64,000 nt of DNA. It comes from Candidatus Aenigmatarchaeota archaeon. Its GTDB lineage: Archaea > Aenigmatarchaeota > Aenigmatarchaeia > GW2011-AR5. The stretch lies in the NCBI GenBank assembly GCA_016187335.1, contig JACPJW010000001.1, forward strand, positions 254,547-318,546, read 5' to 3'. Both the position numbers and the translations under genes were made by a program. This document shows, piece after piece, positions 22,607 through 32,157 of this stretch. The notes below the pieces were generated by a model. That model ran no database searches. It saw only the letters and a program-made list of their open reading frames with translations, and was not told the origin of the DNA. The first letter of the stretch is position 1, and each line of letters starts with the position of its first letter.

Positions 22607-25600
22607 TTATCCCGTGTACGACACTTCTTCATCTATCTTCTGCGCTTTGCGCTTTTTCAGCACCGAAGCGTAGAACTCGTTCATGTCGTCGCTGACCGAG
22701 GGCTTGACTTCCCTGAACGCCGAGTCGAAGTCGCGCTTAGTTATCTCGTCCGCCCTGTCGACGTCCTTGCGCATCGCGTTCATCGCCGCTTCCCTGCACA
22801 GCGCCTCTATGTCCGCTCCGCTGAATCCTTCCGTTTCCTTTGCCAGCTTTTTCAAATCAACGTCTTTTAGCGGCATGTCTTTCGTATGGACCTTCAGTAT
22901 TTCATGCCGCGCCTTTTCGTCCGGGGTTGTGGTAAGAATCTGCCTGTCAAGTCTTCCCGGCCTCAGGAGGGCGGGGTCTATTATGTCGGGCCTGTTGGTT
23001 GCGGCAACCACGACAACATCGTGCAGGTCCTCTAATCCCGATATTTCTGCAAGCAGCTGGGAAACAACCCTTTCTGTGACGTTGCTGTCGCTTGAGTACC
23101 CCCTTCTGGGCACCAGCGCGTCGATTTCATCAAAAAATATTATTGACGGAGCTACCTGCTTCGCCCGGCGGAACACGTCCCTGATATGCTTTTCGGATTC
23201 CCCCACCCACATTGACAGCAGCTCGGGCCCTTTGACGCTGATGAAGTTTGCCCCGCTCTCGTTGGCCACGGCCTTAGCCAGCAAGGTCTTGCCGCAGCCC
23301 GGTGGTCCGTAAAGCAGGATGCCCCTTGGCGGGCTGATGCCAAGCCTTTTGAAAGATTCCGGGTGCTCCAGTGGCCATTCCACGACCTCCCTCAGCTGCT
23401 GTTTCACTTCCTCAAGGCCGCCGATGTCGTCCCATTTCACCTTTGGTATTTCTATCAGCACTTCCCGCATCGCTGAAGGCGCGACCATTTTCAGGGCGTG
23501 GTCGAAGTCCTCCTTTATTACAATAAGCTTTTTTAAAATGTCTGGCGGCAGCGGCTTGTCTTCCCTTAATTCCGACAAGTCAGGCAGCACCCGGCGCAGC
23601 GCGTGCATCGCGGCTTCCTTGCAGAGCGCGGCAAGGTCCGCTCCCACGTAGCCGTAAGTTATCTCCGATATTTTGTCAAGGTCGATTTCTTTCGCCAGGG
23701 GCATCCCCCTTGTGTGTATCTGCAATATCTCTTTTCTTCCTTCCTTTGTCGGGACGCCTATTTCTATTTCCCTGTCAAAGCGGCCGGGCCTGCGAAGGGC
23801 GGGGTCAATGGAGTTTGGTATGTTGGTAGCGCCTATGACTATGACTTTTCCACGGGATTTCAGGCCATCCATCAAAGTGAGCAACTGCGAGACCACGCGT
23901 TTCTCCACCTCGCCCTTGACCTCCTCGCGCTTCGGCGCTATTGCGTCTATTTCGTCTATGAAAATTATCGCCGGCGAACTCTTCTCCGCCTGATCGAAGA
24001 CCTTGCGAAGGTTTTCTTCACTGTTGTGCGCAAATATTCCGCCGAAGCCCGCGACAAAGTTTTCATTAGGGTTGACGGAAACGTCGTATACGTTGCCGTC
24101 GTAATCGATTTCTTTCTTTTCCACAACTTTGTCCCAGACCAGTTCCGAGTCAACAACGCGCCAGGCGTCCTCGTGCTTTTCCTTTTCCGGGTCGGTTTTC
24201 ATCAGTTCTTTTTTCAAAATGTCCTTTCCTATTGTTTTGGAATTAGACCATGCATTAAGCCGCTGGCTTGACTTAATCATTTCCCTCAATTCAGGCCAGA
24301 TAGGTATTTTCTGCGTCTTGTCGAACTTTTTGGAATTAAGGTAGTTTGAAATTCTAGCGTTTCTTTTTTCGTCCAGAAATCCTATTTCCAAGAATTTTTT
24401 GAACCCTTCAGGACTTTGTATAAGAACCCGGTAGCAGAGCTTGCCGTTCTTTTCCGTCTTTACGCTGCACTTGGAGACTATCCCGAAATACAGCAGCGTG
24501 TACATCAGCGAGTTCGCAAGCTTCCTGCTGTGCGTGCTTCCTTCTATGGTATGCGCCATTTTCGGCGGATAAACGCTTCCGTCGCCCGTGAAATATCCGC
24601 GCAGCATTGGTTTGAGCAGGTTAAGCGGCATGGACATCAGCTTGGGCGTGATTTCCTTGTTGTCCGCGCCTGTTTTGATGCCAAGGATTTTTTCAAAAAC
24701 AATTTTCAGCGGCTTGGAATTAAGCAGCATGTCGTCTTCGTATTCTGTCATGTGTATGCCGTATTTCTCGCAGAATCTTCTGACGACTTCCTTTGATTGC
24801 GGCAGTGAATTGGTTATCCTTATGGCATCTTTTGTGGTATACGAACCCTCCGCCAAGAACAATCCGACGAGGGTTGCGAAGTCCTCGTCCATGGTCATTT
24901 TTGCTGGCAGTTTTCCTGCGTTCTGTTTCGCTACGATGTCAACTTTCTCGTAATCAGCCGGGATGCCGCTTTCTTCGGCAAGTTTCAGAAATTCCTTTAT
25001 ACTCACAGCCACGTTTTTGCCGTAGATGTCGTAAACGTATTTTTCCTTTACATCGAGAATTTGAGCAGCCCTTTCAATGCCGGTTTTCTTTACAAATTCC
25101 TTTATCTGCGGGCTTCTGACGGACAATTCTTCGCTGCCGGAAAGTTCCTTTAGTATGTCTATTTCCTTGTAAGTTTCCGCCGCGGGCAGCCTTGAAGGCA
25201 CGGCAAGGTAAGTATCGCCGGCTGTTATGTCGCTTGTTTTTACATCAGAAATTTTTCCGTCCTTGAGCGCGAACAAGGAATGGTAATCCGTGACTTTTAT
25301 TTCCCTGCCGGTCGACGTCCTTATCTTGTATATCTTCTTGCCCTTCTGGAACGGATGCTCGATGAAGCTTTTTATCTGCCCTTTCTGCACCCTGCCTTCT
25401 TCGTCAAACTCCGCAACAGAATCAGCTGATTTCGACTTAACAACTTCCCCTATTTCCTGCACGGACGCAAGGCCATTTTCCACGGTGAATATGCTTTCGT
25501 CAGGCGTGAGCGACTCCCCGTAAAATTTTGAATTGTGCAGCACTACAACAGCCGGATTACCTCCGATGAAATTAGAATAAGGATTTATTGCAAAATCAAA

Positions 25601-26845
25601 AACTTCTCCTTCGCCCAATTCTTCTATGGAGTTGACAGAAGCAAATTCCAATCCATTTTCGCCTATCACGGCTGCCTGCTCTTTCTCTCTTAACTCCGTA
25701 ATACGAACCCATTCGTTTCCGTCGTTTCTTTTGATTAAGAACGGCTGGTTGTACGATGCCCTTACTTCTGCGCCGTTTGATAGTTTCACCCTGTATATTT
25801 TTGATTTGAGCTTGAAGGCATGGTGTATCCTGTCTTCAACTATTTTGTTTTCTTCGTTAAGGGCATAAACAAAGAAATCTTTGTCTGGTATAACGACTTC
25901 CAGATTTTCATGCCTTTCAGTAACTTTGCCGCTTTTCTTAACATCTTCATAAAGAGATTTTGCAGTCTTTACGCCTTCTGTGGTTTTTACTTCAGTTTCC
26001 CCGTCAACACACATTACCTCCGGACCGTTGATGACAAAAAACTTCGCGCCGCTCTCGTTGGCGACGGCCTTGGCAAGAAGGGTTTTTCCCGTGCCCGGCA
26101 CCCCGTGAAGCAGTATGCCCTTGGGCGGCTCGATGCCCAGCCGCTCAAAAAGCTCAGGGTGCTTCAGCGGCAGCTCTATCATCTCCCTTACCTTAATGAC
26201 CTCCTCGTGAAGCCCGCCCAAATCCTCGTAGGTCACCTCGGGTATTTTTTCCTCCTCAAGCGGCTTCGTCGCCTGCGGCAGCAGCTCAACGTCGGTCGCC
26301 CTTGTGATTCTTATGATTCCCTTGGGGTCAGCCGCCACGACAACGAATTTCTCCTCGCCAAAAGGCGTGAAGAAGAACTCGCCGAAATCCACGCCGAAGA
26401 ACTGCTCAAACAGCGTTGTCTGGTTCCTCCTGTCCTGCACGACGGGGTTGGGTATGATTATGTCTCCTAACAGAACAGGCCTCATGAGCAGGTTCTGCTT
26501 TATCAGGTTCGAGCCCATGTGTATGATGATGCCCTTGCGGGCAGGCGCTATTGTCACCGATTTTGCTTCCTTCGCATCCGCCTTCCTTATTGCAACGGGC
26601 TCGCCTATGCCCGCGTTGCAGTTCCTCCTGACCAGGCCGTCCATCCTGATGATGTCCAAGCCAACATCAGCAGGATAAGCCCTGATTACTATGGCCGCCG
26701 TCTTCCGCTTGCCCTCTATCTCGACAATGTCGCCTTCGGTGATGCCCAGCCTCTTCATGTCCTTGGCGGACAGCCTGACAATGCCCCTTCCAAAATCCGA
26801 CCTTTCAGTAAGCTCGCCGACGCGCAGCTTTATCTCTTCTGTCAT
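22607..26845 (-). CDS. cdc48: CDC48/VAT-type AAA+ ATPase precursor with two inteins
   Basis: The precursor has 1412 residues; removal of inteins of 160 and 497 residues leaves 755, the normal length. N domain 1-195; D1 Walker A GVPGTGKT (248-255); D1 Walker [12 protein letters not shown]2 Walker A GPPGCGKT, Walker [11 protein letters not shown] and pore segment [13 protein letters not shown]. Both inteins sit in D1 pore loop 1, interrupting the host sequence GPEVM/SKFYGE/SEENLRK. The mature hexamer unfolds proteins for the proteasome and remodels complexes. RBS AGGTGG precedes ATG 26845. Without splicing the D1 pore cannot form. Confidence 0.96.
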   Translation of the reverse strand: MTEEIKLRVGELTERSDFGRGIVRLSAKDMKRLGITEGDIVEIEGKRKTAAIVIRAYPADVGLDIIRMDGLVRRNCNAGIGEPVAIRKADAKEAKSVTIAPARKGIIIHMGSNLIKQNLLMRPVLLGDIIIPNPVVQDRRNQTTLFEQFFGVDFGEFFFTPFGEEKFVVVAADPKGIIRITRATDVELLPQATKPLEEEKIPEVTYEDLGGLHEEVIKVREMIELPLKHPELFERLGIEPPKGILLHGVPGTGKTLLAKAVANESGAKFFVINGPEVMCVDGETEVKTTEGVKTAKSLYEDVKKSGKVTERHENLEVVIPDKDFFVYALNEENKIVEDRIHHAFKLKSKIYRVKLSNGAEVRASYNQPFLIKRNDGNEWVRITELREKEQAAVIGENGLEFASVNSIEELGEGEVFDFAINPYSNFIGGNPAVVVLHNSKFYGESLTPDESIFTVENGLASVQEIGEVVKSKSADSVAEFDEEGRVQKGQIKSFIEHPFQKGKKIYKIRTSTGREIKVTDYHSLFALKDGKISDVKTSDITAGDTYLAVPSRLPAAETYKEIDILKELSGSEELSVRSPQIKEFVKKTGIERAAQILDVKEKYVYDIYGKNVAVSIKEFLKLAEESGIPADYEKVDIVAKQNAGKLPAKMTMDEDFATLVGLFLAEGSYTTKDAIRITNSLPQSKEVVRRFCEKYGIHMTEYEDDMLLNSKPLKIVFEKILGIKTGADNKEITPKLMSMPLNLLKPMLRGYFTGDGSVYPPKMAHTIEGSTHSRKLANSLMYTLLYFGIVSKCSVKTEKNGKLCYRVLIQSPEGFKKFLEIGFLDEKRNARISNYLNSKKFDKTQKIPIWPELREMIKSSQRLNAWSNSKTIGKDILKKELMKTDPEKEKHEDAWRVVDSELVWDKVVEKKEIDYDGNVYDVSVNPNENFVAGFGGIFAHNSEENLRKVFDQAEKSSPAIIFIDEIDAIAPKREEVKGEVEKRVVSQLLTLMDGLKSRGKVIVIGATNIPNSIDPALRRPGRFDREIEIGVPTKEGRKEILQIHTRGMPLAKEIDLDKISEITYGYVGADLAALCKEAAMHALRRVLPDLSELREDKPLPPDILKKLIVIKEDFDHALKMVAPSAMREVLIEIPKVKWDDIGGLEEVKQQLREVVEWPLEHPESFKRLGISPPRGILLYGPPGCGKTLLAKAVANESGANFISVKGPELLSMWVGESEKHIRDVFRRAKQVAPSIIFFDEIDALVPRRGYSSDSNVTERVVSQLLAEISGLEDLHDVVVVAATNRPDIIDPALLRPGRLDRQILTTTPDEKARHEILKVHTKDMPLKDVDLKKLAKETEGFSGADIEALCREAAMNAMRKDVDRADEITKRDFDSAFREVKPSVSDDMNEFYASVLKKRKAQKIDEEVSYTG
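24023..25513 (-). mobile_element. Intein 2 of CDC48 with LAGLIDADG homing endonuclease (497 aa)
   Basis: It spans residues 445-941. Splicing block A starts with Ser ([14 protein letters not shown]); block B has T-x-x-H (VTDYHSLF); block F is [18 protein letters not shown]; block G ends FAHN before extein Ser942. The endonuclease shows the two LAGLIDADG helices [11 protein letters not shown] and [11 protein letters not shown], so it can home into an intein-free allele at this site. All splicing residues are present, and splicing should be active. Confidence 0.92.
25532..26011 (-). other. Intein 1 of CDC48, mini-intein (160 aa)
   Basis: It spans residues 279-438, from Cys279 ([10 protein letters not shown]) to VVVLHN, followed by extein Ser439. 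There is no endonuclease domain. Block F is [15 protein letters not shown]. Block B reads [10 protein letters not shown] where inteins normally have T-x-x-H, so the conserved Thr is Ser and the His is Gln. Some functional inteins also lack this His, so activity is likely but may be slow or conditional. Confidence 0.9.
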
Positions 26846-26985
26846 GTTTCCACCTGAATCATAATGGAAAGAATATTTCCGGTTCTGTCTTGATTCTGCT
26901 TAAAGCCAAAATTGTGTTCCATTCCGGCCTTGGCATCCGTATTCCTTTCACTATCACCTTTCTTTTTGATTATTAAAAAAGCTTT

Positions 26986-27321
26986 TCACCCCAAACCAGA
27001 CCGGCGCATGAAATGCGTCATCAGCTTGTCAAAATCCTTCATCATTACCTCTATTGTATCGTACTCAACCTTCTCGTCCCACTCGTCGAAGAACTGCTCG
27101 ACCTGCTTCATGTGCTCCATGGCGACAATAAACACGGAATCCGCCACCTTCATGTGCGGCACCTCGTCCAGCAAGCCGGCGCGGTGATACACGTATTTCT
27201 TGTTCTCTCCCGGCACCGTCTGCTTCCACCCGTGCAGCTCCTTGAAGAACTTCGCTCTTTCATAAACAGAGTCAAAGCGGTCGCTGTTTGTCCTGAAACG
27301 GATTATGATGCAGCGAGGCAT
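26986..27321 (-). CDS. Conserved-looking hypothetical protein
   Basis: A 111-residue soluble alpha/beta protein. It starts MPRCIIIRFRTNSDRF and has a helix-rich acidic second half (EQFFDEWDEKVEYDTIEV). There are no metal, membrane or nucleotide-binding motifs. The start at ATG 27321 is preferred over the in-frame start at 27330. Function unknown. Confidence 0.6.
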   Translation of the reverse strand: MPRCIIIRFRTNSDRFDSVYERAKFFKELHGWKQTVPGENKKYVYHRAGLLDEVPHMKVADSVFIVAMEHMKQVEQFFDEWDEKVEYDTIEVMMKDFDKLMTHFMRRSGLG

Positions 27322-27465
27322 TCTAAACACCCCGGAATCGGGTTAGTGTATTTGCGACGCTAAAGTATTTAAGTCTTTAGGGTAGCAGGCGACACTAATT
27401 CAAGAGCCTTTACGAGAAGGCGTTTCCTGATCTGGTTTTCTTTGTGGAGAAGAAATGGAAATAAC

Positions 27466-28086
27466 TTATTCTAATGTAGGAGAATGGTAACCTCGATCAA
27501 AAACGATGCTAAACTTAGAATCAGAAAGTATTCCTATTCTTTGTAATTCTTCATTTATTATCTGTTCAGCTCTTTCAGAACTTAGATTTTGCGAAGGAAC
27601 AAATTTGATAAACCATTCCTCTCTTGGGTAAATAGGAGCCAAAATATGTACCCATCCTTCATCTATATTGAAATGTACCATGAGACGATCACCATTGATA
27701 GCCATATGTTTTGGTGAACCTGCCCATGCACTCTCCTTTGTCCAGTAGTCATCGCTTACGTTAAAATTAACATTTATGTAATCATATACTGGGTATATGT
27801 AATCCCCGCCCTTGCATCCGCCGTCTGGCAGTGGATTTTTACAGTCTGGTGGTTTTATTTCAATTCGGATTGCATAACCTTGATTTTTCGCATTTTCAAG
27901 AACATTTGTTATATTGTACTGTACTTTATTAACAAATGTATCGTAGTGTAAGCCGACTTCCATGTTTATAAAATGCTTTTGTTTTTGATTTTCTTCTCCT
28001 GTGATGTTACCCCCTTCATATCTCAAAATGAAAATTAATAATGAAACCAAAATTACTATGGTTGTAAATAATAATGGATTTTTCAT
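27466..28086 (-). CDS. Exported or membrane-anchored hypothetical protein
   Basis: A 206-residue protein with an N-terminal hydrophobic segment (residues 5-21, LLFTTIVILVSLLIFIL), then a polar domain with several N-glycosylation sequons and a Cys pair (CKNPLPDGGC). It probably faces outward. AT-rich codons mark the start of the accessory island. No homologous family is recognised. Confidence 0.6.
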   Translation of the reverse strand: MKNPLLFTTIVILVSLLIFILRYEGGNITGEENQKQKHFINMEVGLHYDTFVNKVQYNITNVLENAKNQGYAIRIEIKPPDCKNPLPDGGCKGGDYIYPVYDYINVNFNVSDDYWTKESAWAGSPKHMAINGDRLMVHFNIDEGWVHILAPIYPREEWFIKFVPSQNLSSERAEQIINEELQRIGILSDSKFSIVFDRGYHSPTLE

Positions 28087-28184
28087 TTCAGCACCAATGA
28101 AGTTTAGTAGAAATATTTTTAAACAAGTTGATTGGGTGTCTATCACCCTCTACGCAACACCCCTCCTGCAACACCCGAGAATGC

Positions 28185-28337
28185 AATAGTAACACACAGG
28201 ACTTGATAAATGCTTATCGGCTTTACTACAACTTCATTCGTGTACATCAAGGATTAGGTATGACACCTGCGGAAAGGGCAGGATTGATGACGTTGGAAGG
28301 AAACAGATGGATTGAACTGTTAAAAATATTTCAATAA
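28185..28337 (+). pseudogene. Transposase C-terminal fragment
   Basis: About 50 residues, NAYRLYYNFIRVHQGLGMTPAE, match the end of the integrase-core domain of DDE transposases (YNFIRxHxGLGMTPA). The catalytic domain is absent, so this is an IS remnant. It converges on hicA with a 7-bp overlap. The upstream open frame is not part of it. Confidence 0.7.
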
Positions 28338-28555
28338 AATTCATCTTCAGGTTTTTTAGATTGTTTTATTATATGTCTTATAATAGTTGGTTGTATTTCT
28401 GGACGATGACTAACCATAGTAGTTAAGACTTCTGTATCAGTTTGTTTTCTGAATTTCAAATGGCGTCCCTTTACTACTTTAACTTGCTGAAATCCATTAC
28501 TTTGTAGTATTTGGATAATTTGTTTTCTTGGAAGTGGATGTAGTTTACCTTGCAT
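28331..28555 (-). CDS. hicA: HicA-type mRNA interferase toxin
   Basis: A 74-residue double-stranded-RNA-binding-like protein with the HicA pattern: KQIIQILQSNGFQQV, then GRHLKF (the His of the active site) and a basic C-terminal half. HicA toxins cut mRNA. The gene follows hicB by 12 nt with AAGGTT as RBS. The antitoxin-first order is one of the known arrangements. Confidence 0.8.
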   Translation of the reverse strand: MQGKLHPLPRKQIIQILQSNGFQQVKVVKGRHLKFRKQTDTEVLTTMVSHRPEIQPTIIRHIIKQSKKPEDEFY

Positions 28556-28567
28556 TAGAAATAACCT

Positions 28568-28954
28568 TCAGCATACTTTCACTATCTTATTGTTTTGAGC
28601 AAATTTATCGATAGGAAGATTTATTGGAATAGTTTTTACTTCTACTTGCAGTATAGTTTCAACTTTTGGTTTCTTTGTATATGGGTCTGACATGTAATCG
28701 TCTATCATATCAATTATACTTTTAATGGCTTCTTCTTGTGTTTCTCCTTGTGCACAAACATCAATTAATGGTGTAGTTGCAATCCATTCATTATTTTCTT
28801 TAAATATTGCTATAGGAAATTTTATTTGTATTGCAGATTTCAAACCCTGTTTTATTAATTCTTGCATAGGTTGTGGTAATCTTTTGACATCTGGTAAATT
28901 ACCAATTTCTTTTATAACATCTTTCAATTTAAAATCAGTCTTCTTCATATCCAT
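28568..28954 (-). CDS. hicB: HicB-type antitoxin
   Basis: The protein has a HicB partial RNase H-like fold: IAIFKENNEWIATTPLIDVC, then QGETQEEAIKSIIDMIDDY, preceded by an N-terminal extension of about 45 residues. It should neutralise HicA. No clear C-terminal DNA-binding domain is visible. ATG codons at 28954 and 28948 are both possible; the TATA box at 28964-28976 fits leaderless transcription from the second. Confidence 0.78.
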   Translation of the reverse strand: MDMKKTDFKLKDVIKEIGNLPDVKRLPQPMQELIKQGLKSAIQIKFPIAIFKENNEWIATTPLIDVCAQGETQEEAIKSIIDMIDDYMSDPYTKKPKVETILQVEVKTIPINLPIDKFAQNNKIVKVC

Positions 28955-28963
28955 CCTAACCAC

Positions 28964-28976
28964 ACCCTTTTATAAG
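28964..28976 (-). promoter_or_regulatory. TATA box of hicBA
   Basis: CCTTATAAAAGGG on the minus strand is about 26 nt upstream of ATG 28948 and nearly palindromic. Confidence 0.5.
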
Positions 28977-29033
28977 GTTAGGACTAAAAGCATATAAGTC
29001 AAGTTTCGGTATATAAAGATTTTTTATTGGGCA

Positions 29034-29077
29034 TTATCAGCTGCTTGGGACACCTATTACCTATCAGCCGTATATGG
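29034..29077 (+). repeat. Left copy of an imperfect 43-nt direct repeat
   Basis: It contains TTATCAG, TTGGGACACCTA, TATCAGCCGTATATGG and matches 31354-31396 with few changes. The two copies bracket a 2.3-kb segment of AT-rich genes. The rest of 28990-29243 holds no visible gene. Confidence 0.6.
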
Positions 29078-29243
29078 GACAATGCCAGAATTCGCGTTCT
29101 GTCGAAGATTCGGTTGGTGGATTAAATAAAATAGATGCTTTGTTAAACGGCATTGCTTCTGTCGTTTTTGGAAAATTGTTCCACATTCTCTTCTTTTAAG
29201 TCACTTTTGCCCTCTTATCTGCCTTTTGAGGAGGAGTGAGTAA

Positions 29244-29540
29244 GTGATAGCAAGCAACCAAAGACCCCTTAAAAAGCCCCAGAATATACAAAATATGATG
29301 GAACAAACAAAAATGTTGGTCTTCCCCAACAACTATATAGATAGAATCATAAAACTCTCTGGAGCGACTGTAGAAAATAACCTCATAGTCTATCGGGGCA
29401 GACGAGTTAAGTGTGAAGGCTGTAAGAAGCCAATTGAAAGGAAACATCTCGGAAGCGTAATGTCTCATTCGGAGCACTTCTTCTGTGACAATCCAGCCTG
29501 TTTCTCATCGTTTGTTAGGAGATTCAAATTGAAGAAGTGA
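29244..29540 (+). CDS. Small Cys-rich hypothetical protein
   Basis: A 98-residue protein starting at GTG behind GAGGAG. Its second half has CEGC and, about 22 residues on, FFCDNPAC, a possible zinc site of the FLYWCH/HNH-like or zinc-ribbon type, followed by a basic end. It is the first gene inside the direct-repeat-bounded segment, with the next gene 4 nt downstream. Confidence 0.55.
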   Translation: MIASNQRPLKKPQNIQNMMEQTKMLVFPNNYIDRIIKLSGATVENNLIVYRGRRVKCEGCKKPIERKHLGSVMSHSEHFFCDNPACFSSFVRRFKLKK

Positions 29541-29544
29541 TTTC

Positions 29545-30438
29545 GTGACAGAAACTACGCTTATTCAATATATTCTTGAAAATATCTGGAATATATTGAT
29601 GGCTGTTGGTGCAATAGGGACATTAATAGCTTACATATATTTTGAACAAAAACACAAAAATAGTCCTGAAGCAATGGCAGTCAAAATTCAAACTCAACAA
29701 CAAGCTCAACAAATCCAAGAATACAAAACGAGTGAACCTATTGTCGTTGTCAATATACTTCCACCTGATGACAAGATAGCGAAGCAGTTACATAAAAAAG
29801 AGCTGTATGGTTATGTCAGAACTGACCAAGCTGAACAATACAGTGTAATAGCGTCGCCGTCTCTTGATTACCAACATATTATCATTACCTTGAAAGGGTT
29901 TGTACCTAATATTGATTTGGACAACATTCTTGTCGCTAGTGGAATTGCACAGGCTGACAAGAATAATGATAGCAAACTATCTCAACAACTCTATCGTAAC
30001 ATGAAAGACCGCTTTGGAATAAGAGGAATACAAATCTATAACAGATTGATATCTGATAATTTATTTGAAAAACGATTATTGCCGAAGCTTCAGGATTTAA
30101 TGAAGCAATATCCAACTGCCGACATGAAGACCATTGAAAAAGTGTTTAGTGAATATTATGAAACATTTCTAACAAAATTGGCGGATGTTACGTGGGTATC
30201 AAAGCACCAGAAAGAAAGTATTATTAGACGAAATCTTACATCTGGAATAGAAATGGTTCGTAAGGCAGAACTTGATGTATTCTTGGTTTTCGGGAAAGGA
30301 ACAACAGTAATTGACCGTATAAGAATAATCGCTAATGAAATATTGCAGATGGTTGACGGATTAGAGATGAAAGAAATAGCAGAGACAAATATTGGTGGCG
30401 AACCAGCAAGAATGTTTAGGATATACAAGAAAGCTTAA
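29545..30438 (+). CDS. Single-TM hypothetical protein with large cytoplasmic domain
   Basis: A 297-residue protein with GTG start. An N-terminal helix (about 13-31, IWNILMAVGAIGTLIAYIYF) is followed by a Gln-rich linker (QTQQQAQQIQ) and an alpha/beta plus helical domain without known motifs. It may form a membrane-anchored complex with the Cys-rich protein upstream, since they are 4 nt apart. No family is recognised. Confidence 0.55.
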   Translation: MTETTLIQYILENIWNILMAVGAIGTLIAYIYFEQKHKNSPEAMAVKIQTQQQAQQIQEYKTSEPIVVVNILPPDDKIAKQLHKKELYGYVRTDQAEQYSVIASPSLDYQHIIITLKGFVPNIDLDNILVASGIAQADKNNDSKLSQQLYRNMKDRFGIRGIQIYNRLISDNLFEKRLLPKLQDLMKQYPTADMKTIEKVFSEYYETFLTKLADVTWVSKHQKESIIRRNLTSGIEMVRKAELDVFLVFGKGTTVIDRIRIIANEILQMVDGLEMKEIAETNIGGEPARMFRIYKKA

Positions 30439-30445
30439 TGAGTTC

Positions 30446-30619
30446 TCATTCTTTAGCCTTTTTCGCAGCATCCTGTAAAATATAAAAAACTTTTTCAAAA
30501 TCGCCAGAATAAATAGTGAATGACTTGCTTTGCTTATTACTATTACATAGGCTTGCAAATTTCCAACCTTTAAATCGACAGCACGGAAGTACGATTAAAT
30601 AACTTCTTTCTAAACTATT
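30446..30619 (-). pseudogene. Possible degenerate ORF without start codon
   Basis: A minus-strand frame is open for about 58 codons to TGA (30446-30448) and reads like protein (FTIYSGDFEKVFYILQDAAK), but no ATG, GTG or TTG lies at a sensible start. It fills the gap between two plus-strand genes and may be a relic. Confidence 0.25.
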
Positions 30620-30622
30620 TCT

Positions 30623-31093
30623 ATGACAGAAATTATTTTTGGGTTAGACTTACTTGGCATTTTCAACTTAGTCGGCTCTTCTATAGCTATTTTTCTTGGA
30701 ATATTAAAGATTACAGAATGGTTGGCTCGACCAAAAATAGAATTCGAAATTATAGATAAGGACTACGGTATATGGAAAGATGCTTGGCATTACATTTTTG
30801 CTAACATAAATATTATTAACATAGGTAAAAAAGATGCTCAAATAAAAAAAGTTGTATTTGAATTAACAGACCCGGAAGGTAAAAAGTTCACAAAAGAAAT
30901 TCCAGAAAATTTTACTGTGTCTGCTGAAATGCCTGTAATGAAATATCAACGAGTGGACTTTACTCATACGCCAAAAGAGAAAACAGTGGGCAAGAAAACT
31001 ACAAAAATAATCTACATAGATATACACAATAGAAAGTATACAGTTGATTTGGGTGAATTAGAATTTAGAGATTTCGAAAAATCAAATCCGTAA
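30623..31093 (+). CDS. Single-TM hypothetical protein
   Basis: A 156-residue protein with an N-terminal membrane helix (LLGIFNLVGSSIAIFLGILK) and a beta-sandwich-like domain, WHYIFANINIINIGKKDAQI, ending in strands with conserved-looking hydrophobic spacing. The fold resembles small Ig-like domains seen downstream of single TM helices in defence and mobile islands, but this is only a visual impression. Confidence 0.55.
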   Translation: MTEIIFGLDLLGIFNLVGSSIAIFLGILKITEWLARPKIEFEIIDKDYGIWKDAWHYIFANINIINIGKKDAQIKKVVFELTDPEGKKFTKEIPENFTVSAEMPVMKYQRVDFTHTPKEKTVGKKTTKIIYIDIHNRKYTVDLGELEFRDFEKSNP

Positions 31094-31219
31094 TTTCTTT
31101 CTATATTTAACCTACATATCAACTCTTTGCAACAAACAGTCGATAATGTTATAAAAAGAAAGCATGTTAATCGAAAGCTTCTTATAACAGAGATATACAT
31201 CACTTTGAGAGAAGATTAT

Positions 31220-31357
31220 ATGAAAACGATTAAAAAAGTAAGAGAAGAATACAAATGTCCACATTGTCATGAAAAGAATCTATCATTTCAAGCTGAAAAT
31301 GTACATTGTTGGAATTGTGATGCCGATTCTGACATTGGAATGAAGAAGTGGGATTAA
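31220..31357 (+). CDS. 45-aa zinc-ribbon protein
   Basis: From ATG 31220 the frame encodes KCPHCHEKNLSFQAENVHC, then WNCD, giving a CPHC/CWNC zinc ribbon. The ORF could start further upstream but the ATG position fits. The stop codon lies inside the right direct repeat. Confidence 0.5.
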   Translation: MKTIKKVREEYKCPHCHEKNLSFQAENVHCWNCDADSDIGMKKWD

Positions 31358-31396
31358 TCAGTCATTTGGGACACCTAACTAATCAGTCGTACGTGG
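31354..31396 (+). repeat. Right copy of the imperfect 43-nt direct repeat
   Basis: TTAATCAG, TTGGGACACCTA, AATCAGTCGTACGTGG, matching 29034-29077. Confidence 0.6.
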
Positions 31397-31452
31397 ATTA
31401 GAAATCCAATAATCAATTAATTCTAACGCAATTTCTTCATCCATAGAATCAC

Positions 31453-32067
31453 TTATTTACACTCGTCCTCTGTTTCATTAAAAATACAAAAAGAAATATT
31501 TGTATAGTAAGTTTTCTGGCAAAGAGTGCAATAAAAATGGATAGGTATAGTTATGTTTCCCAATGGCACTATTTCTTTTTTGCATGAACTGTCTACTGAA
31601 GTGGAACAATAGTATATGCCTAAAGTTGTACAATTTCCTTCATGTGAAGGTATGTTACCAAAATAACTTGACAATACATTTACATAGAAATTAGTATCGG
31701 CATTATAGTAAATGCTTATAGGTCCTGTAGAAGTTTTACCTTCGTTTCTGAAACATATATCTGTATAAACCCAATCTTTTCTTCCTTCTTCTGTAATAAA
31801 TCTGGTATTAGAATAATTATGATAGGAACCTGACTGCCAGATTGATAAATAAGGACCTTCTAAGAGGGTTTCTCTTTCTAACAAATCATTTTGAGTTTTG
31901 ACTAATTTATTTTGAGAATTAACTAGTTTATTTTGAGAGTCAACCAGCAACCATGTGAAAATTGCAACGCCTATTGTTGCAATTGCTAAGATTATAGTAG
32001 CAATAGACAGTAGTTGTGTCCAGAATAGTTTTTTTCCTCTTTCTTCTCTTAGATTTTTTATTTTCAT
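31453..32067 (-). CDS. Single-TM protein with coiled coil and Cys-rich exported domain
   Basis: The 204-residue protein has a membrane helix (about 20-41), three direct repeats of a seven-residue NSQNKLV-type coiled-coil unit, then an outward domain with seven cysteines and sequons. No enzyme motif is seen. AT-rich like the rest of the island; divergent from radB. Confidence 0.6.
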   Translation of the reverse strand: MKIKNLREERGKKLFWTQLLSIATIILAIATIGVAIFTWLLVDSQNKLVNSQNKLVKTQNDLLERETLLEGPYLSIWQSGSYHNYSNTRFITEEGRKDWVYTDICFRNEGKTSTGPISIYYNADTNFYVNVLSSYFGNIPSHEGNCTTLGIYYCSTSVDSSCKKEIVPLGNITIPIHFYCTLCQKTYYTNISFCIFNETEDECK

Positions 32068-32157
32068 CAGATATTATATGTCGGGTAAGTTTTAAGCCAA
32101 CTCTAGGGCGTGTTGCATACCGACGGATTTTAAATCCCTTCCACGTTTATGTAATTC

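Noticed and set aside
28128-28184. N-terminal part of the ORF preceding the transposase fragment
   Set aside because: It has no homology to transposases; only the part from about 28185 matches.
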